From: Oscillospiraceae bacterium
GTDB lineage: Bacteria > Bacillota > Clostridia > Oscillospirales > Oscillospiraceae
Reading direction: 5' to 3'
Length of the DNA: 51,892 nt
Assembly (NCBI GenBank): GCA_015067725.1
Contig: SVLX01000015.1
Coordinates: 1-51,892 of the forward strand
Part shown: piece after piece, positions 18,201-25,865 of the stretch
Position numbering within the stretch: the first letter of the stretch is position 1
Layout of the letters: each line of letters begins with the position of its first letter
The notes under the pieces: generated by a model
Seen by the model: the letters and a program-made list of their open reading frames with translations, nothing else
What the model was told of the DNA's origin: nothing
Databases searched by the model: none
Translations under genes and position numbers: made by a program

Positions 18201-18893
18201 TTAAACCACAAACCGGTAGCCCAGACCCCGCACGGTCTGGATGTACCGGGGTTTTGCCGGGTCATCCTCAATCTTCTGCCGCAGTCGGTTGATATAGACC
18301 ATAATGGCATTGTCATCCACAATGTCTTCACCCCAAACCAGCTCATAAATCAGTTCTCTGGGGAAAATGCGGTTAATGTTGTCCAGAAACAGCTTCATCA
18401 TGGCATTCTCTTTGGATGACAGGATAATTTCCCTGCCGTCTTTGTGCAGGCGAAGCGTCTGGGTATGGTAGCGGAATGGACCGGCGGCAATGATCGGGTC
18501 ATTGCCGGAAATGTTGCCTTTGCTCCGGCGAATCAGAGCCTTGACCTTTGCACCCAAAACCACGGGGTTAAAGGGTTTGGTTACATAGTCATCTGCACCA
18601 ATGTCCAGGCCATAGAGGGTATCATAGTCCTCCTGCCGCCCACTGACAATGATGATGGGGGTTTTGGTACCCCATTGTCTCAGTGTGCGAATGACCGCAA
18701 AACCATCCATGCCGTGCATATTTACATCCAGCAGGATCAAATCAAAGTGGTTGTGAGCAACAAGTTCCAATGCTTGCTCACCACTGGAAGCAAGCTGAGT
18801 CTCAAGCCCGTTACTGCGGATGACTTTATAAAGCACGGACTGCACCGCCTCGTCATCATCCACAATCAGAACCAAATCTCTTTTTTCGGCCAT
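18201..18893 (-). CDS. OmpR/PhoB-type response regulator
   Basis: 230 residues. The receiver domain has an acidic pocket DDD (12-14), phospho-acceptor D56 in LILLDVNMHGMDG, and K106 in VTKPFNP. The C-terminal winged helix ends with TVRGLGYRFVV, the usual OmpR-type ending. The ATG is preceded by AAGGGGG. It is the first gene of the run that continues into araC-type, rhaB, rhaA and rhaD genes. The histidine kinase that starts 85 bases away on the other strand is the obvious partner. Target genes are unknown. Confidence 0.93.
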   Translation of the reverse strand: MAEKRDLVLIVDDDEAVQSVLYKVIRSNGLETQLASSGEQALELVAHNHFDLILLDVNMHGMDGFAVIRTLRQWGTKTPIIIVSGRQEDYDTLYGLDIGADDYVTKPFNPVVLGAKVKALIRRSKGNISGNDPIIAAGPFRYHTQTLRLHKDGREIILSSKENAMMKLFLDNINRIFPRELIYELVWGEDIVDDNAIMVYINRLRQKIEDDPAKPRYIQTVRGLGYRFVV

Positions 18894-18906
18894 AGATTCT
18901 TCCCCC

Positions 18907-18935
18907 TTTACAAGTACAGCGGAAATTTATATAAT
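18907..18935 (+). promoter_or_regulatory. histidine kinase promoter
   Basis: TTTACA (18907-18912), a 17-bp spacer and TATAAT (18930-18935). The predicted start is near 18942, leaving a short leader before the kinase start. Its -10 overlaps the -10 of the divergent promoter. Confidence 0.7.
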
Positions 18936-18962
18936 TATATGACAGAACCCCGTTTTTTTCAA
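18934..18962 (-). promoter_or_regulatory. promoter of response regulator/rhamnose run
   Basis: On the - strand TTGAAA (18962-18957), a 17-bp spacer and TATAAT (18939-18934). The predicted start is near 18927, about 34 bases before the response regulator ATG. Confidence 0.72.
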
Positions 18963-18978
18963 GAGGGAGGTGGAGCGG

Positions 18979-19932
18979 GTGAGCTTGCGGCGTATTCTTT
19001 TACACATTTTGTCGGTGGGCTGCATCGTCATGGGAATACTGCTGGTTTCCCAAACTGTGGAACGTCTAAAGGGTGATACCTTACTGCTGGGTATTGGTCT
19101 GGGGAGTATTTTGCTGGGGCTTGGTTTGCTGTTGCTTGATGTGGACACGCTGACCAGGGAGAATCGCCGTGCGGCGGTGGAGCTTAAACGGATGAAGGAG
19201 CGACAGAGCGCACTGGAAGCCATCAGTAAACAGACCCGGGAGCTGGCACACCACCAGCGGCTGGAGACCATTGGTACGCTGACGTCCAGTATTGCCCATG
19301 AATTCAACAATCTGTTGACCCCAATCATGAGCTACAGTCTCCTGACATTGGAGCGCCTCCCGGCTGAGGAGGAGGAGCTTTACGACAATGTATTGGAAAT
19401 CTACAATGCTTCCCAGAAGGCGAAGGTGATTATTTCCCGGTTGTCAGATTTGTCCAGAAAGAATTCTCCCCGCACCATCCATGAGGTATCCACCGATGAG
19501 CTGGTGCAGAAGGCTTTGGATATTGCGCTTCCCGCAAAGCCGGAGAAGGTAGAGGTCAAGCTGAATCTGAATTGCTGGGATTTACGGATTCTGGCCAACG
19601 AAATTCAAATCTGTCAGCTCTTTTTGAACCTGATGCTCAATGCGTTTTCTGCTATGGAGCATGGAGGCACCCTGCAAATTGACTCCACCTATGACGATGA
19701 CCGTGTGCGGCTACGCTTTAAGGATACCGGCTGTGGCATTCCTCAGGCATTGCAGAAGAAGATTTTTGATCCCTTCTTCACCACCAAGGAGCCGGGAAAG
19801 GGAACGGGTCTGGGCCTGGCAATTGTCGCTCAGGTGCTGGAGGAGCACAAGGGGGATATTCAATTACAGAGCACACCGGGCGAGGGGAGTACCTTTACGG
19901 TCAGCTTTCCCAGAGTTAATACACCTGGATAA
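18979..19932 (+). CDS. sensor histidine kinase with two closely spaced helices
   Basis: About 317 residues. Two N-terminal membrane helices (LLHILSVGCIVMGILLV and LLLGIGLGSILLGLGLLLL) are joined by a loop of only about ten residues. Then come a short coiled coil, a HisKA domain with AHEFNNLLTPIMSY (phospho-acceptor His), and a HATPase domain with NLMLNAFSAM (N box), DTGCGIPQAL (G1) and GKGTGLGLAIV (G2). With almost no extracytoplasmic part it resembles intramembrane-sensing kinases. A GTG at 18979 fits best, six bases after GGGAGGTGG; an earlier GTG at 18970 lies on that ribosome site. It is divergent from the response regulator, its likely partner. Confidence 0.87.
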   Translation: MSLRRILLHILSVGCIVMGILLVSQTVERLKGDTLLLGIGLGSILLGLGLLLLDVDTLTRENRRAAVELKRMKERQSALEAISKQTRELAHHQRLETIGTLTSSIAHEFNNLLTPIMSYSLLTLERLPAEEEELYDNVLEIYNASQKAKVIISRLSDLSRKNSPRTIHEVSTDELVQKALDIALPAKPEKVEVKLNLNCWDLRILANEIQICQLFLNLMLNAFSAMEHGGTLQIDSTYDDDRVRLRFKDTGCGIPQALQKKIFDPFFTTKEPGKGTGLGLAIVAQVLEEHKGDIQLQSTPGEGSTFTVSFPRVNTPG

Positions 19933-19942
19933 CCATATCCAT

Positions 19943-19979
19943 AAGCCGGAGGCAGAGTGCAATGCTGTCCCCGGCTTTT
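19943..19979 (+). terminator. terminator after the histidine kinase
   Basis: AAGCCGG/CCGGCTT outer stem (19943-19949 with 19971-19977), partly paired interior, then TTTTG. Confidence 0.65.
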
Positions 19980-20010
19980 GTATATTAATAATTATTAAGA
20001 TGTACGTTAT

Positions 20011-20040
20011 GTGACATTAAGTCGGAATTGATATTATTAT
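20011..20040 (+). promoter_or_regulatory. possible promoter of the redox operon
   Basis: GTGACA (20011-20016), an 18-bp spacer and TATTAT (20035-20040), in an AT-rich stretch just before the first gene. The -35 is a poor match, so an activator or another sigma factor may be involved. Confidence 0.35.
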
Positions 20041-20067
20041 AACGATAAAAGAAGGAGGAATCGACCT

Positions 20068-20448
20068 GTGGACAGCAAAAGACTCAACTTCCAAAAATGG
20101 GATATTCTTGCGATTGCCGGGGTGCTGTTGTGTGCGGTGCTGGTTTTCCTCCTGTTTCTTCCCGGCAGAGGTGAACCGGCGGTCTATGCTGAGATTTATC
20201 TGGAGGGCGTTTTGGTGCGAACTGTGGATTTGCGAAAAAATGAGATTTTTTCCGTTCAGGGTATCTATCTGAATGTTGTTGAGGTCAAAGACGGGAAGAT
20301 CGCCATTACCCATTCTGATTGCCCGGGAGAGGACTGCGTGCACTCCGGCTGGACGGATACTTCCGGCAGGAGTATTGTCTGCCTGCCCAATGCGTTGGAA
20401 ATCCGGGTGGTGGCAGATCATGATGACGTGGACTTTGTGGTGAGGTGA
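20068..20448 (+). CDS. NusG domain II protein, EetA-like
   Basis: 126 residues. One N-terminal membrane helix (DILAIAGVLLCAVLVFLLFL) is followed by an extracytoplasmic beta-rich NusG-II domain with the three family cysteines in CPGEDCVHSGW and IVCLPNALEI. By recollection of the Listeria extracellular electron transfer locus, EetA has this domain and EetB the one encoded next; in that locus the pair is tied to membrane electron transfer. The GTG start has AAGGAGG about 8 bases upstream. It is the first gene of an eight-gene run ending at 26303. Confidence 0.8.
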   Translation: MDSKRLNFQKWDILAIAGVLLCAVLVFLLFLPGRGEPAVYAEIYLEGVLVRTVDLRKNEIFSVQGIYLNVVEVKDGKIAITHSDCPGEDCVHSGWTDTSGRSIVCLPNALEIRVVADHDDVDFVVR

Positions 20449-20452
20449 TTGG

Positions 20453-20980
20453 GTGAAACAGACGAAACAGATTGCCCTGTGCGCAGTGATGATTGCGCTG
20501 GCCTTGGCCCTGTCCTGGACGGAGCGTTTTATCCCCCTGCAACTGGCTGTTCCACTTCCGGGAATCAAGCTGGGATTGGCCAATATTGTAACCCTGGTTG
20601 CTCTCTGCAGCTTCAAGACCAGATATGCCGCCATGATTCTGATTCCCCGGTGTATCTTTGGCGCTATTTTTGGTGGGGGAATCACGGCACTGATGTTCTC
20701 TCTCTGCGGCGGCTTGATGGCGCTTGCAGTCATGGCAATTGCATGGAGAAGCCCGGCATTCTCCGTCTACGGGGTCAGCATCCTTGGGGCGGCTGCCCAC
20801 AATGTGGGACAGATTCTTGCGGCCATGATGCTCCTGCGGTCGGTTTATATCGGGGCGTATTTGCCGTTTCTTTTGCTGGTCTCTGTGGTGACCGGCCTGC
20901 TGACTGGGGGCATTACCGCAGGTGTATTGAAAATTCTGCCGTATGCATCCATTTCCGTTCCGGCGGAAATGCGCAGATAA
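20453..20980 (+). CDS. Gx transporter / Hpre_diP_synt_I membrane protein, EetB-like
   Basis: 175 residues with five or six membrane helices and the family core LPGIKLGLANIVTLVAL. It is annotated in databases as heptaprenyl diphosphate synthase component I or Gx transporter, and resembles ECF-S-like folds. It is not a true prenyl synthase. The GTG at 20453 lies four bases after the stop of the NusG-II gene, so translation is coupled. The pairing with a NusG-II protein matches the EetA-EetB pair of flavin-based extracellular electron transfer loci; that correspondence is inference from memory. Confidence 0.8.
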   Translation: MKQTKQIALCAVMIALALALSWTERFIPLQLAVPLPGIKLGLANIVTLVALCSFKTRYAAMILIPRCIFGAIFGGGITALMFSLCGGLMALAVMAIAWRSPAFSVYGVSILGAAAHNVGQILAAMMLLRSVYIGAYLPFLLLVSVVTGLLTGGITAGVLKILPYASISVPAEMRR

Positions 20981-21004
20981 ACAACTTTTAGGAGGAAAGT
21001 AAAC

Positions 21005-22060
21005 ATGAAAAGACCCATTACCCTGATTCTTGTGGCCATTTTGGTGGCCGCAATGCTGGCCGGTTGCGCCGGTAATATCATCGTGGTTCAGATGCCCACT
21101 GAGGCGGAAGACACCACACCCGTCCATACCCCTGCCGGTGACGATGCCGTCAAGACCGGTCTGGCGGTTTTCACCAGTGTCTCTGACAGCACCTCTGCTG
21201 TTGAGGGAACTGAAGGCGAAATTAAGTATGACATCACCCTTGCCGCCGTCACCGTGGACGACAATGGCGTGATTCATTCTGCCCGCATTGACAGCATACC
21301 TGCCACATTGACCATGGACAATACTGGCAACATTACCTCCAACCTGACTGCGGAAATCCCCACCAAGAATGAGCTGGGCGCCGACTATGGCATGGTTGCC
21401 TGGGGCGGCGCGGTAGCCGAATGGGATGAGCAGGTTGCGGCGCTGTGTGACTATGCCGTGGGCAAGACCATTGATGAGCTGAAGAATGGCGCCATCGATG
21501 AGAGCGGTAAGGCTCCTGCGGGTTCCGATTTGGCTACCTCTGCCACCATCTATTTGGGTGGCTATGTGAATGCGCTGGAGGCTGCGGTGAACAACGCCAA
21601 GCATCTGGGAGCATCCGGCGGCGATAAGCTGTCGCTGGTGACCATCAATTCTCTGACCAAGAGCACTGCCGCCACAGCCGAAGAAGCCGGTCTGGCTCAG
21701 CTCGACGCCTCTATCGCCGTGGTGACCAGCGCAGAGGGCGTAATCACCTCCTGTATCATTGATGCGGTGCAGGCGAAAGTCAACTTTGACGCCACCGGAA
21801 GCATTACTACCGACCTGACTGCCGCCATCTACACCAAGAATGAGCTGGGCGCTGACTATGGTATGGTTGCCTGGGGTGGTGCTGTGGCAGAGTGGAATGA
21901 GCAGGCGGCCAGCTTTGCCGCCTACGTCACCGGCAAGACCGCCGATGAGGTTGCCGGCATTGCTGTCAGCGAAGGCAAGGCCGCCGATGCCGATTTGGCT
22001 ACCACCGTCACCATTTCCATTGGTGGATTCCAGGCACTGATTGCCAAGGCTTTGGCATGA
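21005..22060 (+). CDS. lipoprotein with a duplicated TKNELGADYGM domain
   Basis: 351 residues. The signal peptide ends in a lipobox (MLAGC), so it is a membrane-anchored lipoprotein on the outer face. After a short acidic Thr-rich linker come two copies of one domain, roughly residues 45-195 and 200-351. Each carries the nearly identical core TKNELGADYGMVAWGG followed by AVAEW(D/N)EQ and GKT.DE. The copies differ elsewhere, so the duplication is not recent, but the core is conserved. No S/TGAT flavinylation motif is seen. The gene is flanked by the EetB-like and ApbE genes and overlaps apbE by four bases, pointing to an extracytoplasmic redox or binding role; the biochemical function is unknown. 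Confidence 0.75.
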   Translation: MKRPITLILVAILVAAMLAGCAGNIIVVQMPTEAEDTTPVHTPAGDDAVKTGLAVFTSVSDSTSAVEGTEGEIKYDITLAAVTVDDNGVIHSARIDSIPATLTMDNTGNITSNLTAEIPTKNELGADYGMVAWGGAVAEWDEQVAALCDYAVGKTIDELKNGAIDESGKAPAGSDLATSATIYLGGYVNALEAAVNNAKHLGASGGDKLSLVTINSLTKSTAATAEEAGLAQLDASIAVVTSAEGVITSCIIDAVQAKVNFDATGSITTDLTAAIYTKNELGADYGMVAWGGAVAEWNEQAASFAAYVTGKTADEVAGIAVSEGKAADADLATTVTISIGGFQALIAKALA

Positions 22061-23085
22061 GGAAACGGCTGTTCCCTGTGCTTCTGGCCGTTACGATCCT
22101 GCTGAGTGGTTGCCTTTTTCCGGCTCAGCCCCGGGAAAAACAGTATACGGCCACTTTTCTGGATTTGTTTGACACCCTGACCACCATCATTGGCTTCGGG
22201 GAAACAGAGGATGATTTCCGCCGGAAGGCACAGGTTGTCCACGATGACCTGCTCTATTACCATCAGCTTTTTGACATCTACAATGACTATGATGGACTGA
22301 ACAACCTGAAGACTGTCAATGACCAGGCGGGAATTGCCCCGGTGCGGGTTGACCCCACCATTATCCGACTGCTTCAGGACTGCAAAACCTACTGGGAAAT
22401 GACCGATGGCAGAGTCAATGCTGCTATGGGCAGCGTCCTTCGCCTGTGGCACGATGCAAGATCCGCCGGAATCGATGACCCCGGAACGGCAAAATTGCCG
22501 GATATGGAATTGCTCAGGACTGCGGCAGAGCACACGGGCTTTGATGCGGTTATTCTGAATGAGGAAGATTCCACGGTCTACATTACCGACCCGGAGACTT
22601 CTCTGGATGTGGGCGCCATTGCCAAGGGCTGGGCGACACAGAAGGTGGCAGAGAATGCCCCCCAGGGGATGCTCATCAGTGTGGGCGGCAATGTCTGCGC
22701 CACCGGACCCAAAACCCCGGAGGGTACACCCTGGGTCATTGGGGTTCAGGACCCAAAAGGTGGCGAAGATTATCTGCACACCATCTATGTCTCCGGCGGT
22801 ACTGTGGTGACCAGTGGAGATTACCAGCGAACCTATACCGTGGAAGGAAAGCAGTACCACCACATCATTGACCCCGATACCCTGATGCCCGGCGAGTATT
22901 GGAGCAGTGTGACGGTGGTCTGTGATAACTCCGGTTTGGCGGATGCGCTGTCCACGGCTCTGTTCCTTTTGCCATTGGAGGAGGGCCGGGTATTGGCGGC
23001 GAAATGGAGCGCAGAGGTTCTGTGGCTCAGTCCTCAGGGAGAGGAACATATGACACCCGGTTTCCGGGATATGATCAGAACGTAA
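22057..23085 (+). CDS. apbE: FAD:protein FMN transferase
   Basis: 342 residues, a lipoprotein (LLSGC lipobox) on the outer face. Conserved blocks of ApbE are MGSVLRLWHDA, LDVGAIAKGWATQ, SVGGNV, VVTSGDYQRTY and HHIIDPDTLMPG, which bind FAD and Mg2+. It transfers FMN to Thr in S/TGAT motifs of partner proteins. The likely targets are encoded just downstream: RnfD (Thr150) and RnfG (Thr147). Its ATG overlaps the preceding stop (ATGA). Confidence 0.94.
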   Translation: MRKRLFPVLLAVTILLSGCLFPAQPREKQYTATFLDLFDTLTTIIGFGETEDDFRRKAQVVHDDLLYYHQLFDIYNDYDGLNNLKTVNDQAGIAPVRVDPTIIRLLQDCKTYWEMTDGRVNAAMGSVLRLWHDARSAGIDDPGTAKLPDMELLRTAAEHTGFDAVILNEEDSTVYITDPETSLDVGAIAKGWATQKVAENAPQGMLISVGGNVCATGPKTPEGTPWVIGVQDPKGGEDYLHTIYVSGGTVVTSGDYQRTYTVEGKQYHHIIDPDTLMPGEYWSSVTVVCDNSGLADALSTALFLLPLEEGRVLAAKWSAEVLWLSPQGEEHMTPGFRDMIRT

Positions 23086-23098
23086 CGAGGTGAATACC

Positions 23099-24391
23099 AT
23101 GAATAAGCTGTTTTTTGGTGGCGTCCATCCCAAATACAACAAAGAGATGTCCACCACCAGCACATCCTTCAAAACCATCACCCCCAGCCAGGTGATTATC
23201 CTCATGCAGCAGCATATCGGTTCGCCCTGTGTACCACTGGTGCAGGTTGGAGATACCGTCAGGCGGGGACAGAAAATCGGCGACGGCGAGGGTCTTTGCG
23301 TGCCGGTTCATGCTTCTGTCTCCGGCAAGGTTACGGCCATTGGCCAGTATCCTCATCCCACGCTGGGTAGCGCACTGGCGGTGGTGATTGACAACGATTA
23401 TCAGGATACTACCGTCACCAACCCTCTGCCGACCACGGAAGATGAAATTCTCGGTGCAATCCGTGAGGCAGGCATTGTGGGTATGGGCGGTGCGGCTTTC
23501 CCCGGCAGCATCAAGGCTCTGGGTGCCATGGGCAAGGTGGATACCCTTATTGCCAATGGTTGCGAATGTGAGCCCTACATCACGGCAGATGATTCCCTGC
23601 TGAGAACCAACCCTGAACAGGTGTTGGAGGGCATGATGATTCTCGGCGATGTGCTCAAGCCCCGGCGCTTGGTACTGGCGGTGGAAGACAATAAGGCCGA
23701 GGCCATTGCACGGCTGAAAAGCCATGGTGCGGAGTATCCCGCCATTGAACTGCGTATCCTGCCCACCCGCTACCCTCAGGGTGCAGAGAAGCAGTTGGTG
23801 CAGTCCGTTACCGGCAGGGAAGTGCCTCCGGCATGCCTGCCCTGTGCGGTGGGCTGTGCGGTGTTCAATGTCTCCACCTTCGTGGCCATTTTCCGGGCCG
23901 TCCGGCTGGGCATCCCCCTGACCCAGAGAATCGTCACCATTTCCGGTGAGGCCATTGCCCAGCCTCAGAACTTCATTGTCCGCATTGGCACACCCTTCAG
24001 GGCACTGGTGGAAGAAGCCGGCGGGCTCAACGACAGGACTGAGCGGGTCATCAGCGGAGGCCCCATGATGGGTTTCACCCAGAGTCGGCTGGATGTGCCG
24101 GTGGTCAAGGCCACCAATTCAATTTTGTGCCTGTTGAAAGACGAAAATGGTGCGGCGGAGAATCCGGTTTGCCTGCGTTGCGGCAAGTGTGTTGCGGCCT
24201 GCCCCATGCGCCTGCAACCGCTGTATCTGTACCGCTATGTGAATGCCCGGCGGCTGGACGAGCTTCAGCGGCTCAACCTCATGGACTGCATGGAGTGCGG
24301 CAGTTGCGCATTCACCTGCCCCGGAAAGCTGCCTTTGGTGGAGCGTTTCCGTGCGGGTAAGAAAATGCTGAAGGAGGCGCAAAAGAAATGA
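23099..24391 (+). CDS. rnfC: RnfC, NADH-binding electron transport subunit
   Basis: 430 residues. The N-terminal barrel-sandwich region (GLCVPVHASVSGKVTAIG) is followed by a Rossmann-type NADH/FMN region with GMGGAAFPGSIKALGAMG and LIANGCECEPYITADD, then an SLBB region. Near the C terminus are two 4Fe-4S sites, CLRCGKCVAACP and CMECGSCAFTCP. It takes electrons from NADH at the inner membrane face. The ATG at 23099 has GAGG 8-11 bases upstream; a GTG at 23090 would overlap that site. The 3' end overlaps rnfD by four bases. Confidence 0.94.
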   Translation: MNKLFFGGVHPKYNKEMSTTSTSFKTITPSQVIILMQQHIGSPCVPLVQVGDTVRRGQKIGDGEGLCVPVHASVSGKVTAIGQYPHPTLGSALAVVIDNDYQDTTVTNPLPTTEDEILGAIREAGIVGMGGAAFPGSIKALGAMGKVDTLIANGCECEPYITADDSLLRTNPEQVLEGMMILGDVLKPRRLVLAVEDNKAEAIARLKSHGAEYPAIELRILPTRYPQGAEKQLVQSVTGREVPPACLPCAVGCAVFNVSTFVAIFRAVRLGIPLTQRIVTISGEAIAQPQNFIVRIGTPFRALVEEAGGLNDRTERVISGGPMMGFTQSRLDVPVVKATNSILCLLKDENGAAENPVCLRCGKCVAACPMRLQPLYLYRYVNARRLDELQRLNLMDCMECGSCAFTCPGKLPLVERFRAGKKMLKEAQKK

Positions 24392-25329
24392 AACTGACGA
24401 CTGCTTCCTCTCCCCATCTGCGGGGAGATTTCAAGACCAGCCGGATTATGCTGGATGTGGTTCTGGCGTTGCTCCCGGCTCTGGCGGTGGGCATTGGTGT
24501 GCTGGGGCTTCGTGCCGGACTGGTTGTGCTGGTCTGTGTGGTTTCCGCTGTGGCGGCTGAGTGGCTCTTTAGTCTCCTGACCAAGACCAGAAATACCATC
24601 ATTGATGGCTCGGCGGTGGTGACCGGCCTGCTGTTGGCGATGACTCTGCCACATACAGTCCCTCTGTGGCTCTGTGTTTTGGGCAGTGTATTTGCCATTG
24701 TCTTTGTTAAGGCACTGTGTGGTGGTCTGGGTCAGAATGTGTTCAATCCCGCACTGGCGGCAAGAGCGTTGATGATGCTGGTTTACCCCCTGGGGCTGAC
24801 CCGGTATGTAGGCGTTGACGGCGTGACTGCGGCAACTCCGCTTCACCATATGGTCATGCCTGCGCTCCCGGAAGAAAGCCTTCTGGATATGTTACTGGGC
24901 AACTGCCCCGGCTCGATTGGTGAGATTTCCGCCGTGGCTCTGCTGGTGGGCGGCATATATCTGGTCTGCCGAAAGGTGATTTCTGCCCGGATTCCTGTGG
25001 CTTATCTGGGTACTGTGGCAGTGCTGACTTTGATTTTCCACAAGACTGACACGCCTGTTCAGTGGATGCTCTATTCTCTGCTCAGTGGTGGCGTAATGCT
25101 GGGCGCAATCTTTATGGCTACGGACTATGCCACCTCGCCCGTTACGGCGGTGGGTCAACTGGTCTATGGTATTGGCTGTGGTGTGCTGACGGTGGTCTTC
25201 CGGTATTTTGGTCTGTTCCCCGAAGGCGTGACCTATGCCATTTTGCTGATGAACGCGTTGGTCTGGTGTATTGACCGCTATACGGCACCCAGACGCTTTG
25301 GCACAAAACGAGGAGGTGCGGCAAAATGA
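24388..25329 (+). CDS. rnfD: RnfD, flavinylated membrane subunit
   Basis: 313 residues with about 9-10 membrane helices and typical RnfD/NqrB blocks: SSPHLRGDFKTSRIMLDV at the N terminus, GLGQNVFNPALAARA and FMATDYATSPVT. The covalent FMN site is in DGVTAATPLHH with Thr150; the motif reads TAAT instead of the more common SGAT. It overlaps rnfC and rnfG by four bases on each side. Confidence 0.93.
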   Translation: MKLTTASSPHLRGDFKTSRIMLDVVLALLPALAVGIGVLGLRAGLVVLVCVVSAVAAEWLFSLLTKTRNTIIDGSAVVTGLLLAMTLPHTVPLWLCVLGSVFAIVFVKALCGGLGQNVFNPALAARALMMLVYPLGLTRYVGVDGVTAATPLHHMVMPALPEESLLDMLLGNCPGSIGEISAVALLVGGIYLVCRKVISARIPVAYLGTVAVLTLIFHKTDTPVQWMLYSLLSGGVMLGAIFMATDYATSPVTAVGQLVYGIGCGVLTVVFRYFGLFPEGVTYAILLMNALVWCIDRYTAPRRFGTKRGGAAK

Positions 25330-25862
25330 AAAAAACCATTATGCAGGTTCTCTTTGTGCTGGTGGTGCTGTCCGCGATGCTTTGGGTACTGAACATTGGT
25401 CTCAGCAACATCGCCCAGACCAATGCCGAGGCGGCTGAACTTCGCATCATGCAGGCGCTGCTTCCCGGCAGTGCCACCTTCACCGAAGAACCTTACACCG
25501 GTACAGACAGCAACATCCGCACCGTCTACAAAGGCGACAGCGGATTCGTGGTGGAGACTGCCGCCCAGGGCTATGCCGACGAAATCGTGATGCTTATTGG
25601 TGTAAACAAAGACGGCGAAGTCATGGGTCTGGTGGTCAAGGATATGCACGAAACCCTGGGTCTGGGTGCAAAAGCCCTGCGGGAGTGGGAATTCCTGGCC
25701 CAGTACCTGTATACCACCGGCGAGGCTGAGGTTGGTGCGGATGTGGATGCCCTGACCGGCGCAACCGTAACCTCCAAAGCCATTAACCGCTGTGTCAATT
25801 CTGCCGTTGCCTATGTCACCGGTGCGGATGTGGGCTCCGGTGCCACATCCTGGGGAGGTTAA
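25326..25862 (+). CDS. rnfG: RnfG, flavinylated extracytoplasmic subunit
   Basis: 178 residues. One N-terminal helix (VLFVLVVLSAMLWVLNIGL) is followed by an FMN-binding domain with GLVVKDMHETLGLGAK and the flavinylation motif DALTGATVTSKAI (Thr147). The extreme C terminus has a second, shorter SGAT within GSGATSWGG, which lacks the usual context and may not be modified. It would receive electrons from RnfD on the outer side. In ordinary rnf operons rnfE, rnfA and rnfB follow; here they do not. Confidence 0.93.
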   Translation: MKKTIMQVLFVLVVLSAMLWVLNIGLSNIAQTNAEAAELRIMQALLPGSATFTEEPYTGTDSNIRTVYKGDSGFVVETAAQGYADEIVMLIGVNKDGEVMGLVVKDMHETLGLGAKALREWEFLAQYLYTTGEAEVGADVDALTGATVTSKAINRCVNSAVAYVTGADVGSGATSWGG

Positions 25863-25865
25863 GCC

